This document shows positions 21,418 to 32,382 of a stretch of DNA of 64,000 bases, one piece after another. Location of the stretch: NCBI GenBank assembly GCA_963675135.1, contig OY776120.1, positions 20,922,001-20,986,000 on the forward strand, written 5' to 3'. The notes beneath the pieces are model-generated. The model was not told the DNA's origin. It saw only the letters and a list, made by a program, of their open reading frames with translations, and did no database searches. The stretch is from Galeopsis tetrahit (taxonomy: Eukaryota; Streptophyta; Magnoliopsida; Lamiales; Lamiaceae). A program made the position numbers and the translations under genes. Within the stretch, counting starts at the first letter, position 1. The number at the start of each line of letters is the position of its first letter.

Positions 21418-21458
21418 TTCCTCCTATATCATCATCCGATTCGTGGGGTGTAATGTGA
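21418..21458 (+). pseudogene. Final codons and stop of the BBE-like pseudogene
   Basis: After virtual removal of the 157-bp MITE and Copia-A, the sequence runs on in frame from FFRNEQ through SIPPISSSDSWG to a TGA at 21456-21458. This is a normal end for this protein family. Sequence from 21459 to 21637 would be the former 3' untranslated region; nothing else is seen there. Confidence 0.75.
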
Positions 21459-21637
21459 CCATATAATGTGTGAGGGCGACTTTTATTTCCTCTGAAATTC
21501 TTCTGTTTCATAAATATGAAATTAATCATTAATTGGAAAAGAAAAAAAATATTGTTGATTTTATTATTCGTTAAGATTAATTGTTGTATAATTTGCTAAA
21601 AGAACATTTAATAAGGAAGAACATTAACTATGTACTA

Positions 21638-21997
21638 CTCCCTCCATTTTTTTTTATTAAGTGTCACTTTGCTTTTTTTAATATTTTTAAAATAAGTGTC
21701 ATTCTACATTTTTTTGTTTAATTTTGACAATTTTACCCTTGTACATTATACTTCCTCCCTTTTATTTACTTTGATTTAAGCCTTTTCCCTTTTAAATATA
21801 GTACTATAGCATAAATAATGGATAAACCTTAATTATTGTATACATGAATATCACCTGCAATATTGACCACATTCATTATTAAACATAGATTTAATATTAA
21901 AATTAGTTATCATTAATTAAGGGTAAAGTGGTTCATAATTATATATCTTAATTTGTTGAAAATTGTTAAAATGACATTTAATTAAAAGTGGAGGGAG
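21638..21997. mobile_element. Stowaway-like MITE (360 bp), perhaps two nested
   Basis: Ends CTCCCTCCATTTTT and (inverted) CTCCCTCCACTTTT with TA on both sides; AAGTGTCACTTTG/AAAATGACATTTAA arms pair. An internal TACTTCCTCCCTTTT at 21748 suggests a second, nested MITE end. Confidence 0.7.
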
Positions 21998-22051
21998 TAT
22001 ATATCTTCAACTACATGATTTCCTTATGTGGATATATAAGATACGAATAAA

Positions 22052-22793
22052 GTAATACTACTAGTATAAAGATATACTACAATTAAATTCCCACCTACCA
22101 CACTTCTACCGACAATATTTTGAATTTCTAAATCTCACTTTGAATTGTTTTACAAATATTTATATTTCTCTACTGGATTTGGTTCAATTGTTTTATTTTC
22201 TCATTCGCTGAATTTGTTCTCAATAATTTTGTAAAAATCATCAGATTATTTTATCTTTCAACCATCAATTAATTAGTTCAATTACAATTCAACTTACTCA
22301 CAAGGAATTTCTTTATTTTTAATGGACCCACTATAGCTCCACTTTATTTACTTTTACCTTACAAATTTTGTCCATTCTAATGAGTACTATTAAACAAAAT
22401 CTGCCTGTAAAATTAAACTTTATCAGTTTTAACCATATACTCCAATTTGAATCGAGTCAAGTAACTGCAAGACAAAGACATGCACTCTGCAAGCTCCCAC
22501 GAATCTTAGTTTGAGATTCACAAGATAAATCTTCCAGGATTTGTTTATATTCTGTGTTCATTTTGTTTGACAAAAAAATCTGAATTTCCAGCTTCTCTTA
22601 TTATGTCTAATGGAAAATATATATATGGAATAGAAAAAATATTTTTTGTTGTTGATTTTATTCATTCATCTTGACTGAGATTTATATATATAAGAGGAGA
22701 AGACACTCTCCTTCGGTCCTTCCCTCCGTTTCTAATCTACAATTTCAAAGTCCTAACATCCATTGCACAAAGGCCCTGTTCTAATGTATGGCT
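22052..22793 (+). repeat. Duplicated segment, locus B copy, part 1
   Basis: Near-identical copy of 6399-7140, including the TATA-like box (22684-22693). Its left flank (21998-22051) is the sequence expected to precede locus A before Gypsy-1 entered, and it contains the target word GTAAT once (22052-22056). That supports the Gypsy-1 border at 6398/6399. Confidence 0.9.
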
Positions 22794-23010
22794 TATTAGT
22801 CATAAATTATAATTCTCTTGATTAAGCACTCTAATACTAATCTTATGCCCAAACTCTTGGCACTCTCATACTAATCTTATGCCCACATTCTTGCCCCTTA
22901 GTCAATCTTTCCTAATCTACTGTACACTCTACTTGTATATATACTCTTGTAAATCCATCTTTGTAAATCAATCAAACACACATTTTATATCTTCTATATG
23001 GTATCAGTAG
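22794..23010 (+). repeat. 5' LTR (205 bp) and primer site of Copia-B
   Basis: The LTR begins TATTAGTCATAAATTA at the point where loci A and B diverge (probably a TG-to-TA change at the terminus) and ends before TGGTATCAG at 22999, a tRNA-Met-type primer site. Contains a TATATATACTC box near 22938. Confidence 0.75.
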
Positions 23011-23066
23011 GGAAACGATCCTAAACCTCCTTGTTTCTTATTTTTCGCTGCTACTCATTCATCCTC

Positions 23067-23471
23067 ATGGCACCCAACGACACCACCACCGCCGCTGCAA
23101 CAACCCAGCTGCCGACATCCACCCCCACCCTTGTCCCAATCTCCACCCGACATGATCTCCCCATCAAACTTACCCACAAAAACTATCCTTCCTGGCGTGC
23201 CCACCTTATGGCCCTCCTTCGCGGTCACAATCTCTTAGGGTTCATTGACGGTTCCAACCCATGTCCTGCTCGCCGTAACGATAGATCGAACTCCTCTGAG
23301 GTCCTCACATGGGTGCAGCAAGACCAACTCCTCTTGGCTGCCATATTTGGCTCCCTAGCTCCTGAAATACTACCCGTTGTTTCATCATCCACCACATCGG
23401 AGAAGGCTTGGGCGATCTTGTCCCGTATGTTCGCTGGCAAGTCGAGATCTCGTATCAATCAACTCAAAAGT
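23067..23471 (+). pseudogene. gag: Copia-B gag, 5' part
   Basis: ATG at 23067 gives MAPNDTTTAAATTQLP, then LTHKNYPSWRAHLMALL, HNLLGFIDGS and WVQQDQLLLAAIFGSL, the standard N-terminal blocks of a plant Copia Gag. It is cut at RINQLK by Copia-C and resumes at 36434. The target duplication AAAGT (23467-23471, 36429-36433) lies in the codons for Lys-Ser. Confidence 0.9.
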
Positions 23472-24790
23472 TGTAGGTCCCTAAGTTGAGTTAATATCGA
23501 GGGAAGCTAAAGAAAATGTCTAGAGGGGGGTGAATAGACTTTTCTAAAATCTTTCGATATATCAGAATTACAATGTGCGGAATACGAAATTAACAATGAG
23601 CCCAATTAAAGATTATACTCAACTTATTTCAAGAACTCTATTTCAGTGTTTACTCAACTTGTCTTGTTCAGGTATGTATGTTTAACAAGTAAACAATTAG
23701 TCAATTAACAACAAATAAAATAGTAAAGTAAATCAAACACGAGATTTATAGTGGTTCGACAACTTGTCTACATCCACTCTCACAAACCCAGTTGTGAAGT
23801 TCTTATTAACTCGTCCAATGGAGTAATATGTTCTTGTAGCTTTAAGTCCCAAGAAATAAGACTTAGATCTTCTCGATTATATCTCCAGATATATCTTCGA
23901 TCTTACTAGCTATTTTACAAGTAACTAGCAACTTGAAACAGTAAACGAAAATAAAACTTCTCTTCGTTCAGTAGTAACCTTCTGGTTTCTTCACTTGTCT
24001 TGTGTAGCTTCACTTTCTGAACTTCAATCTCTGAGAGAAACTTCGAACAATTCTTCAGTATGTAGCTTCAGTATATGTATTTCTAGTCGTCTTAGAATGA
24101 TAAACACCTTGAGGTATTTATAGATTCTAGAAATCAAGAACTCAGTTAGTTGTAACCAACTCTTCTTGAAAACTAACTTCTAACTGAAACTTCTTATCCT
24201 TTCACGCGTTTCTTCAGTTAATTAGTTATTCCTGTAACTAACTTTAATTTGACCTGTCTTGTTTAGTCGCGCACCTGTCTTGTTTAGTCGCGCACCTGTC
24301 TTGTTTAGTCGCGCACCTGTCTTGTCCAGTAGTAGTAGACTGTGTCTTCTACTTATCTTGTGCAGTAGACTTATTCAGATTACAACATAGAACTAATCTA
24401 GTCCTATCATCTAATCCTAACAAGACTATTACATTACATTAAGCTAAAGCTTAGTCAACTTAAAAAAAACTTATACAAAGAATCTATCTATTACATTTAA
24501 AATCATGAGCTCTATACAACAATTATTCATAGCTCAATAACAATCTTAACATATACAAATAACAAATATGAAGTACTTATAAATCGTACTAGTTTCTCAA
24601 TAATACTTGTCTTTTTAAAAACTAGTACTTGTCTTGTGAATTCTACTGATCTATACAAGACGACTTCAACTTAACTAGACTAGATCAGTCAATACTTAGA
24701 AAATATTCAAGTCTTCTTTTGGCTTATCAAAACTTCATCTTTTATCTTTTATCATCATTTAGGACTTGTTCTAGGATTCATATCCCAACA
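23472..24790 (-). repeat. 3' LTR of Copia-C (1319 bp)
   Basis: Plus-strand ends TGTAGGTCCC and ATATCCCAACA. Compared with the 5' LTR it has three head-to-tail copies of a 21-bp unit (CCTGTCTTGTTTAGTCGCGCA, about 24253-24315) instead of one. It also lacks a stretch of about 36 bp bordered by TTCCT in the other copy. Both changes arose after insertion. Confidence 0.9.
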
Positions 24791-24804
24791 ATTTCCCCCT
24801 TTTT
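24791..24804 (-). promoter_or_regulatory. Polypurine tract of Copia-C
   Basis: AAAAAGGGGGAAAT on the minus strand abuts the 3' LTR, the expected plus-strand primer. Two more G5 tracts of similar form lie upstream at 29026-29035 and 29200-29210. Confidence 0.8.
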
Positions 24805-24981
24805 GATGAAGCCAAAACTACTTGAATATTTTCCACAATAATAGACTAGTTAAGTAGTTATCTTGTTTTAAACATCAAATAGTACTTATCTTTTCATTCA
24901 TTTTGAAACAAGATCAGTAGATATTACAAATACTTAATCAACATAAAACTAAGTAATCAGAGCAAAAAAAAAAATCTAGTC

Positions 24982-27441
24982 TTAAAGAGTACCTTCTTCT
25001 GGATTTGGAACACAGAATGCATCTAGGAGTCTCTTATGAATTACTCTGATATGGTCTTCAGTTTCGATCTTCTCCTTGTCAAGTAGCTCTTCTTCAAATT
25101 TCTTGATCTGGTTAAGATCAACTCTTTTACCTGAGCTGGTCATGGGAGTCTTCCACCTTGGAAAGATCGGTACTAGAATGTTGAAATTTGCAGCAGCAGA
25201 TATCCTCAATATCAGATTCCAAAGCATTTGGTTCTGTCCTTCCATAAACTTATCAAACATAGAATACAGTTCATCTGGACTTTCAGAGTCACCATACTTT
25301 CTGATTATCCAGTGATCAAGTTCCCATTGTCTCTTCACTTTGAGCCATTCTTGACGATGCTCTTTGTCAATGAAGTAGTCAATGAACAGATCTTCCATTT
25401 TTTCTTCATCAGCCTTCAGCTTCTGCAAATTCTCAATATGTTTTCCAATCTTCTTTTTGCTTGCATAATGAGATTCATCACTTGGATCAACAACCTTCTG
25501 CTTTTTCACTTTTGCTGTTGTCTCCACCTCTTTCGGCTCTTCTATCTGAATAGATTTCCTTTTAGATACTAGTCGAGTCTGAACTTCAACTTCAGGAGAT
25601 GCAACTGCTTTGCCCTTCTCCTTCTTCTTCAACTCTTCTGCTTGAGCCTTAGCTTGCTCAACTTCTGCAGTTTTAACCAACCTGCCTTTGCCTCTCTTAG
25701 GCCTTCTGAGATCTTGCATAGCTTCAGCAGCTTCCTTCGCTTCTGGTTCAGCACTGGATTTAGCTTTTTCTCCTTCAGCACTAATATCCACTCGACTTGT
25801 CTTTGTCTCTTCCCCCTTTTTGGCTTCATCAGTCGCCTGGAGAGAGAAAAGAGAAGTAAAACGAGTCATCTCTTCATACATGGCTTGCTTCATAAGGCTC
25901 GTAGCTCTTTCAATCTGCCTTTCATGAGAACTATTTTGACTCAACTTGTCCAGCTTGGTTGCCACCAATTCCAGCTTTTGAGTAGACAAGTTCAACTCAT
26001 TTTTAAAATGCGTTGCAGTCAAACGTAACTTCTTATTCTCATCAGTCATAGCACAAATAATTTGTTTAGCTTGGGCTAACTGATCATAAGCTTCCTTCCT
26101 TTGAACATCAGCAACCTCGATTCTTGCTCTATAGACTCTTTCCAACTTCCTGGATTCAGTAGCTAACACACGAGCAAAATCGACTGAACTTTTCTCCGAG
26201 TATTCAACCTGATCTTGGAGAAATCCTTCAAGTTGCTCAAACATATGTTGTCTGAATTCATCATCTATCTGATTGACTTCATTCAAGATCATCTCTTTTG
26301 AACTTGTCACAAGGACATTGTTTTGTTCAACAAGAGTCTTCTTTAAATCAGATTTGAGAAAATCATCGATGGACGATTTGATGACACCTTTCAAGTCTGC
26401 TTTCAACTCATCTATGGAAGCAGTTGAGAATACTTGAGATGAATGACCAACTTCAGCATGAGTAGCTTCTTCCATGATCTCATCATCAGCAACAGATACT
26501 ACTTCAAGTAATTGGCCTTATGTAGCAGTAGTTAAGACCTCGTCTTCCACTACTTCTGATTCTGGAAGTACACTTCCAGCTATAGCTTTCAGGCTTGGGA
26601 ATGGATAATAAGGAACTATAGCTAACTTAGCTTCCTTAGCCCTCCTTATAGTATCAGCCAAGTCCTTTTTCAACAAGGCGTGCAACTTCTCCATATATCC
26701 ACAAAGGTCAATGGGAAGTAAAACATCAGAATATCGATTAATAAACGCAAAATCTGACCTTGGACTGTTAGCATGATCTACTTGAAATCTGAACACAATG
26801 CCTCTCAACTGATTTGAGACATTGTCTAACTCCACTATAGGATCAGTAGACTGGATTTCTTCAGCTTGTGTGGCTTCAAACATAACCACATCATCTTCAA
26901 AATCTGAATTCGAAACTTGAACACCCACATCAAATTTCGATTCTGAGCACATCAAATCATCAGAAATATTTAGCAATCTCTTTGCAAGAGCGGTGATGGC
27001 ATGAGCTGGGAATAACTCTGAGTGGTCTTGAACACCACTGTTCTCCTTTTGTTCCATTTCCCAGTCCATAAAGTTAGAGATACCTCCTTTTCCTAAGATA
27101 ACTTCGAAAAGATCATCCGTGCTAGACTTCTTCAATGCCACCCAAGTGCATATTCTTAGAAGTTTTTCAAACTGCTCTGATGAATAGTCGACTTCAATAG
27201 ACGAGAGCTTCACCTTCAAGTTCCTGCTCATCTTCGAACGGATTCTCTTCTCTCTTAAGCTCATAGGATAATATACCAAGGATTCGAATCTAACTTCAGA
27301 CGGGGTCTGAGTAGGTGGGGTCCCTATCTCAGTTGTTGTTGTGGCAACTGGCGTCTTATCTGAAGTAGATGAGTTAAGAGGTTCAACATATTCTGTTGAG
27401 GGTAGGGAGAGAGTTTGGACTGTGGTTTCTGGGGGCGCCAA
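24982..27441 (-). pseudogene. Copia-C third ORF, C-terminal part (coiled-coil protein)
   Basis: Two frames, 26518-27441 (307 codons) and 24982-26475 (497 codons), are in the same phase. They are separated by one TAA (26518-26520) and 14 open codons, so they are one protein with a nonsense change. The first part is Ser/Thr-rich, then has YYPMSLREKRIRSKMSRN and a mixed fold. The second part is strongly charged with heptad-like stretches (DELKADLKGVIKSSIDDFL, AQAKQIICAMTDENKKLRL), a Lys/Glu-rich nuclear-signal-like centre (LRRPKRGKGR) and a more globular end (EWLKVKRQWELDHWIIRKYG). No signal peptide or membrane segment is seen, which argues against a true envelope glycoprotein. Function unknown. 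Confidence 0.65.
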
Positions 27442-27583
27442 TGTATCTTGGTTTGGTGTGACAACTGTCGGAGTATCAGTTGTATCAATTATGGGAGAGT
27501 TTAGGGGATGACTGGCTCTCAGCGGTCGTGCTGCCAGTACTTGTGAGGTTTTGGGTACAGGTCAAGGCCTGGATCGATGTGAT

Positions 27584-28720
27584 CTAGCCTTGGTTCAAAT
27601 AGAGAGAGAGAGAGAGAGGAATTGAAACAGATTGAGTAGAAGTACCAACCTGTAAACTCGACTCGACTGGACGAGTAGGCGATTCAACTCTTACGAGAGT
27701 ATACATTTCAGGAATTTGTTCACTCGACTCCTTCTCTTGTTTCGACTCTTCATCTGACTGAGTCTTCTCTGAGTCGTCTGCACTGGACTCTGCTTCTTCA
27801 GACCCAGCTTGTGAAGAACTGGATGAATTCGCATACGGCAACACCTCTGAATCATCAAATTGAACTTGCCTTGGGGCAGCTGGCCTTGCAGCAGCCTGCT
27901 TCCTCATCGCCTCTATTTTCAAGTAGAACTTAAGAGGATGAAAGGGCTTTCCTTTTCTCCAATCACTCTTGTTCGACATCAATAGTGGGAGTAATATACT
28001 CAGCTTGTTACCATATCCAACCGCCTGTGATACTACCCAATTGCGAGTATCAACATCCACTCTAACACTTCTTTCGAAGTAGATCATCCTGTCAGCTATC
28101 AGCTTAAACCAATTACCCTCAGTGATTCCATCATATATTGCTGCCATTACCCTTGTTTTGGATTGGGTAACTGAGTCATGAGACCCAGTGGCACATAGAA
28201 GCATCTTGCTTGCTATGTCCAGTAGAGTGCGATACTTTTCCAAGAGTTCGCCCTTCTTGGCTGTAGGAGCTTTACCATCTGGTTTCAGCTTCATTTTCTT
28301 ACCACAGAAGATGCTTAAGTACCTCATCTCCTGGCCTTCAGCATATTTTTCCACATCAATCGTTCCGATGGGTAACTTCAACCTTTCGAACATAACTTCC
28401 CGAGTGATTTCCACTCGATTTCCACTAATAAATGATTCAATAACATCTCCTTGTCTGTTGGCGTTGGCATTGAATTCCAGAACTTCTTCCTCCAAAACGA
28501 CTTGAGGAAATGCCTCCAAGTAGGGTTTTAGACCGCATCTGATGCATTTGGTCAAGATTTCTACATTTCCTTCCTTGTGATTTCCTTTGAAGAACACAGA
28601 TGGTTCAACATGCACTTTGTTGTCATTTATGTATCTGCCTAGATCGAATGGTGCGTTTTGGTATTCGGTTACGGAACCGAGAATATACTGTGATTTGATT
28701 TTGTAAAAGTTGAAATCCAC
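27584..28720 (-). pseudogene. Copia-C third ORF, N-terminal part (conserved ORF3 domain)
   Basis: 378 codons. A folded N-terminal domain of about 270 residues contains LKPYLEAFPQVVLEEEVLEF, SGNRVEITREVMFERLKLP, and GNKLSILLPLL, followed by an acidic Ser/Glu tail. It is homologous to the frame at 55058-55848 in Copia-F, which keeps YLEWYPKKVFEPEVMEF and GNKLSILLP. It resembles domains annotated as 'putative plant transposon protein' in Sirevirus ORF3 regions (recognition only). A GA microsatellite at 27600-27618 near its end shifts the frame. The alternative frame from there stays open and joins 24982-27441, so the original product was probably around 1,200 residues. Confidence 0.65.
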
Positions 28721-29390
28721 CTCTTCTATTGGCAGAATTGAGGAGTGTACTCATCTGACCTAACATAGTCGTATTTTGGCACGAATTGAATGTGTACACC
28801 TCATTAAATGGGGGTGTATAAATCCAATTCTAGGATATTCAAATTTTAACACTATCAAATTACTTTAATACCCTTAATTTGTTTCGAATAAACACTTAAC
28901 ACATTTTAATACAAAAACTTAGCTTGTCTGTTCGAGTCCATCCAGAACAGATGAGTAGGCCTAAGCTTCATAAGGCGAGTAGACTTAATTGCACAAGACG
29001 AGTAGTCTTATGACCACCAGTCGAGTTCCCCCTTCGACTGTGCTCATCTGTCTTATCTTGTGTTACAGATTAGATGCAATACAGGTAGTCGGGTAAAATA
29101 AATAAGGTGAGTATCAATCTAGCATAATGGTCAAGATTCAAACAAGATGACTGTTAACAAACTTAAGAGTCAACATAAGGCTTTTTAAGAAATCAAAGAT
29201 TCCCCCTTAAATGTTTATTCCCTTAGTATTACCCTCAGCTTTACCAGCTTCCTCATCGGGTTGTTTGGTCAACTTGTCTGACCTTGTATACCTGTCTGTT
29301 GAATGAGTAGATGAATGTTATGCTCTTTATGTGGTAACTTGTCTGTTTCTTCTTTCTTCTTAGGACTGTACCTGTCTGGTTAGTACATTT
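28721..29390 (-). other. Spacer between RNase H and ORF3 of Copia-C with internal polypurine tracts
   Basis: Non-coding, with AAGGGGGAA-type tracts at 29026-29035 and 29200-29210 on the minus strand. Copia-F carries the same pair at 54306-54315 and 54491-54502. Multiple polypurine tracts in this region are a known trait of Sireviruses. Confidence 0.6.
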
Positions 29391-30910
29391 CTACATACTA
29401 GTAGGATCAAGATCAATTAGTCCTAGACTAATGCATAATTCACGAAATCGGGCCTCAGCTAATGGTTTTGTGAAAATATCAGCTCTTTGAAAATCAATAT
29501 GAATCTTTTCCATGCGAATATCCTTCTTTTCTACATGATCACGTATAAAATGATGTTTCACGTCGACATGCTTACATCGTGTGTGCAGAACAGGATTTTG
29601 TGTAATGGCAATAGCACTATTACTATCACAGAAAATAGGAACATTTGATTCACAGATATTATAATCTCTAAGCTGTTGAATAAGCCATAATAATTGACTA
29701 CAACAACTACCAGCAGCCATGTACTCGGCTTCAGTAGTAGAGGTAGCAACACTTGTCTGCTTTTTCGAAAACCATGAAATGAGTTTTGTGCCTAAGAATT
29801 GACAAGAACCAGATGTAGATTTCCTATCTATTCTATAGCCACCAAAATCAGAATCAGAGTAGCCACTTAGAGATAGATCATCATTTGAGGGATACCATAT
29901 ACCATGATTGATGGTTCCTTTCAAATATTTCAGAATCCTTTTAGTGGTTTCCATATGACTCTCTTTTGGATTAGCTTGAAAACGAGCACATACACCAACA
30001 GAAAATGCAATATCAGGTCTACTAGCAGTCAAGTAGAGTAATGAACCAATAAGACCACGGTAATAAGTTTGATCAACACACTTACCATTCTCGTCTGGAT
30101 CCATCCTGTAAGTAGGTTGCATAGGTACTCCAGAAGATTTACATGTCTTAATACCATACTTGTCTAGTAGATTACGAGTATACTTTGCTTGATTTTTGAA
30201 AATCCCTTCTGGAGTCTGTTTTACTTGAAGTCCAAGAAAGTAATTCATTTCACCCATCATAGACATCTCAAATTTACTTTGCATGAGTGTTGAGAAACTT
30301 TCACTCAGCTTTTTGTTAGGTGATCCAAAAATGATGTCATCTACGTAAATTTGGACGAGTAAAATGTCTTTCCCTTCTTGTCTTCTGAACAAGGTTCTAT
30401 CTACCTTGCCCTTAGTAAAACCATTTTCTAATAGAAATTGAGAAAGAGTATCGTACCAGGCTCTTGGAGCTTGCTTTAGTCCATATAAGGCCTTCTTTAA
30501 TTTGTATACCTGGTTACCTTTGACTTCGAAACCTGGGGGTTGTTCAACATACACTTCTTCCGCAAGAATACCGTTAAGAAATGCACTTTTAACATCCATT
30601 TGATATACAGTAAATTTCATGTAAGCAGCATATGCAAGGAACAATCGAATGGCTTCTAGTCTAGCAACAGGAGCATATGTTTCATCATAATCTATGCCTT
30701 CAGCTTGTGAATAGCCTTAAGCGACTAGTCTAGCCTTATTACGAACAACTACATCATTCTCATCTTTCTTATTCTTGAAAATCCATCGAGTGCCAACTAC
30801 ATTATGATGTTTAGGTCTATCAACAAGTTCCCAGACGTCATTTCGAACAAACTGATTCAACTCGTCTTGCATAGCGATGATCCAATTACTATCAGCTAAA
30901 GCCTCTTTAA
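29391..30910 (-). pseudogene. pol: Copia-C reverse transcriptase-RNase H
   Basis: The frame at 29391-30644 (417 codons) holds RT from FLAYAAYMKFTVYQMDVKSAF through YVDDIIFGS (30336-30347) to RNase H with GYSDSDFGG, TTEAEYMAA and HHFIRDHVEKKD. Upstream, the same frame reads RNKARLVA, a TAA at about 30718, then GYSQAEG. Copia-D has Gln at this place, so a single CAA-to-TAA change inactivates RT. Before that the segment runs back to EALADSNW, where it meets the deletion that ends the integrase ORF. Confidence 0.85.
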
Positions 30911-32362
30911 TGGTTTTAGGCTCGATAGATGAGAGGAAACAACACCAGCAAAACAGAGATAGACTAGGTTGTTCTTGTGACTAGGCTCGATAGTTAGCTC
31001 AGTAACTTTCTCACTGATCTTGTGGGCAGACGAGTCCTGTTGAGATTCATCGAAAACCACATGTGGTGTTTCTTCCACACAAAGGTTTGAGTAGTTGAAT
31101 ACTCTAAATGCTTTGCTAGTCGAGGAGTATCCTAAGAATATCCCCTCGTCTGCTTTAGCATCAAATGCATTCAACTTGCTTTTCCCATTGTTATGGATAA
31201 AACACTTACAACCAAATATATGGAAATATGAGACTCTGGGTTTTCTACCTTTCCATACCTCATAGGGCGTCTTACCTAGTGCTTTATTGATGGCACTTCT
31301 GTTTTGTGAGTGGCATGCAGTATTGATAGCTTCTGCCCAAAACTTCTGAGGCGTATTATACTCTGTCAGCATGGTCCTGCAGGCCTCCTTAAGAGTTCTG
31401 TTCCTTCGTTCTGCTACTCCATTTTGTTGTGGTGTTCTTGCTGCACTAGTAAGGTGCTGGATGCCATGCTTAGAACAAAATTCTTTAATATAGCAGTTAA
31501 TGAATTCAGTACCCTTGTCACTACGGATCTTGACAATTGACTGATTCTTCTCAACCTGTAACTTCTTCAACAGATCAGGCAAAAGTGTTTGTGTATCACT
31601 CTTCTTGTGTAAGAAGACTACCCAAGTGAACTTAGAATAGTCATCTACCACAACAAGTGTGTACCTTCTACCGTTCAAAGTTGGAGGAGTTATTGGGCCA
31701 TGTAAGTCCATATGTAGAAGTTCAAGAACTCTACTTGTTGAGAGGGATGGAATAGATTTAAAGGAACCTTTTACCTGTTTACCTTTCTGACAGGACGTGC
31801 ATACATGTGACTTGTAGTAGACTTCATTGGGAATACCTTCCACAAGGTAGTCTCTGGCTATCTTATTAAGAACCTTAAAGTTTAGATGACAGAGGCGTCT
31901 ATGCCAGAGCCAGCCAAGTTCTTTAGGATTCTTAGTAAGTAGACAGGTGTCCCTCGGACAACTGTTCCAATTCACTATGTACACACTTCCTTGTCTTATG
32001 CCGACCAGTAAGACTGTGTGTGTTCTCTTGTCAATGATTTCACATTTGCGACTTTTGAACTGCACCTTGTATCCACGATCACAGAATTGTGAAACAGAGA
32101 GTAAATTGTATTTCAAGCCTTCAACATATGAGACATCTTGGATCTCTATGTCTCCATTCCGAATGTAACCGAATCCTTTGGTAACAGCAGTGGAGCTATC
32201 ACCAAATATTACTTTTGGTCCTTCTTGCTCATGGTAGCTTGATAAGAGAGTCTTGGTACTAGTCATGTGGTGCGAACAACCATTGTCTATGTACCAAGTT
32301 TCTCCTATTGAGCCACCCTTCTTGTATAGATCGAGTCGACCCTGCATTAGATGATATTTCAT
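30896..32362 (-). pseudogene. pol: Copia-C protease-integrase, C-terminally deleted
   Basis: 488 codons. Protease motif is YIDNGCSHHM, where Copia-D has YIDSGCSHHM: the catalytic triplet D-S-G has become D-N-G. Then GAG-pre-integrase (WHRRLCHL with CTSCQKGK) and integrase (HMDLHGP, DKGTEF, TPQQNGVAERRNR). After VTELTIEP a deletion of about 0.4 kb, judged by alignment with Copia-D, removes the acidic linker and shifts the frame, giving a false tail HKNNLVYLCFAG. Confidence 0.85.
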
Positions 32363-32382
32363 AATTTAGGTACCCTCCTTGT

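Noticed and set aside
23471..23475. Copia-C LTR starting at TTGTAGG with an AAAAG duplication
   Set aside because: Related LTRs (Copia-D, Copia-F) start TGTTGGG and end TACA/CAACA, so TG...CA ends with AAAGT duplication fit better.
24982..27441. Envelope glycoprotein
   Set aside because: No signal peptide, transmembrane segment or cysteine pattern; mostly charged coiled coil.
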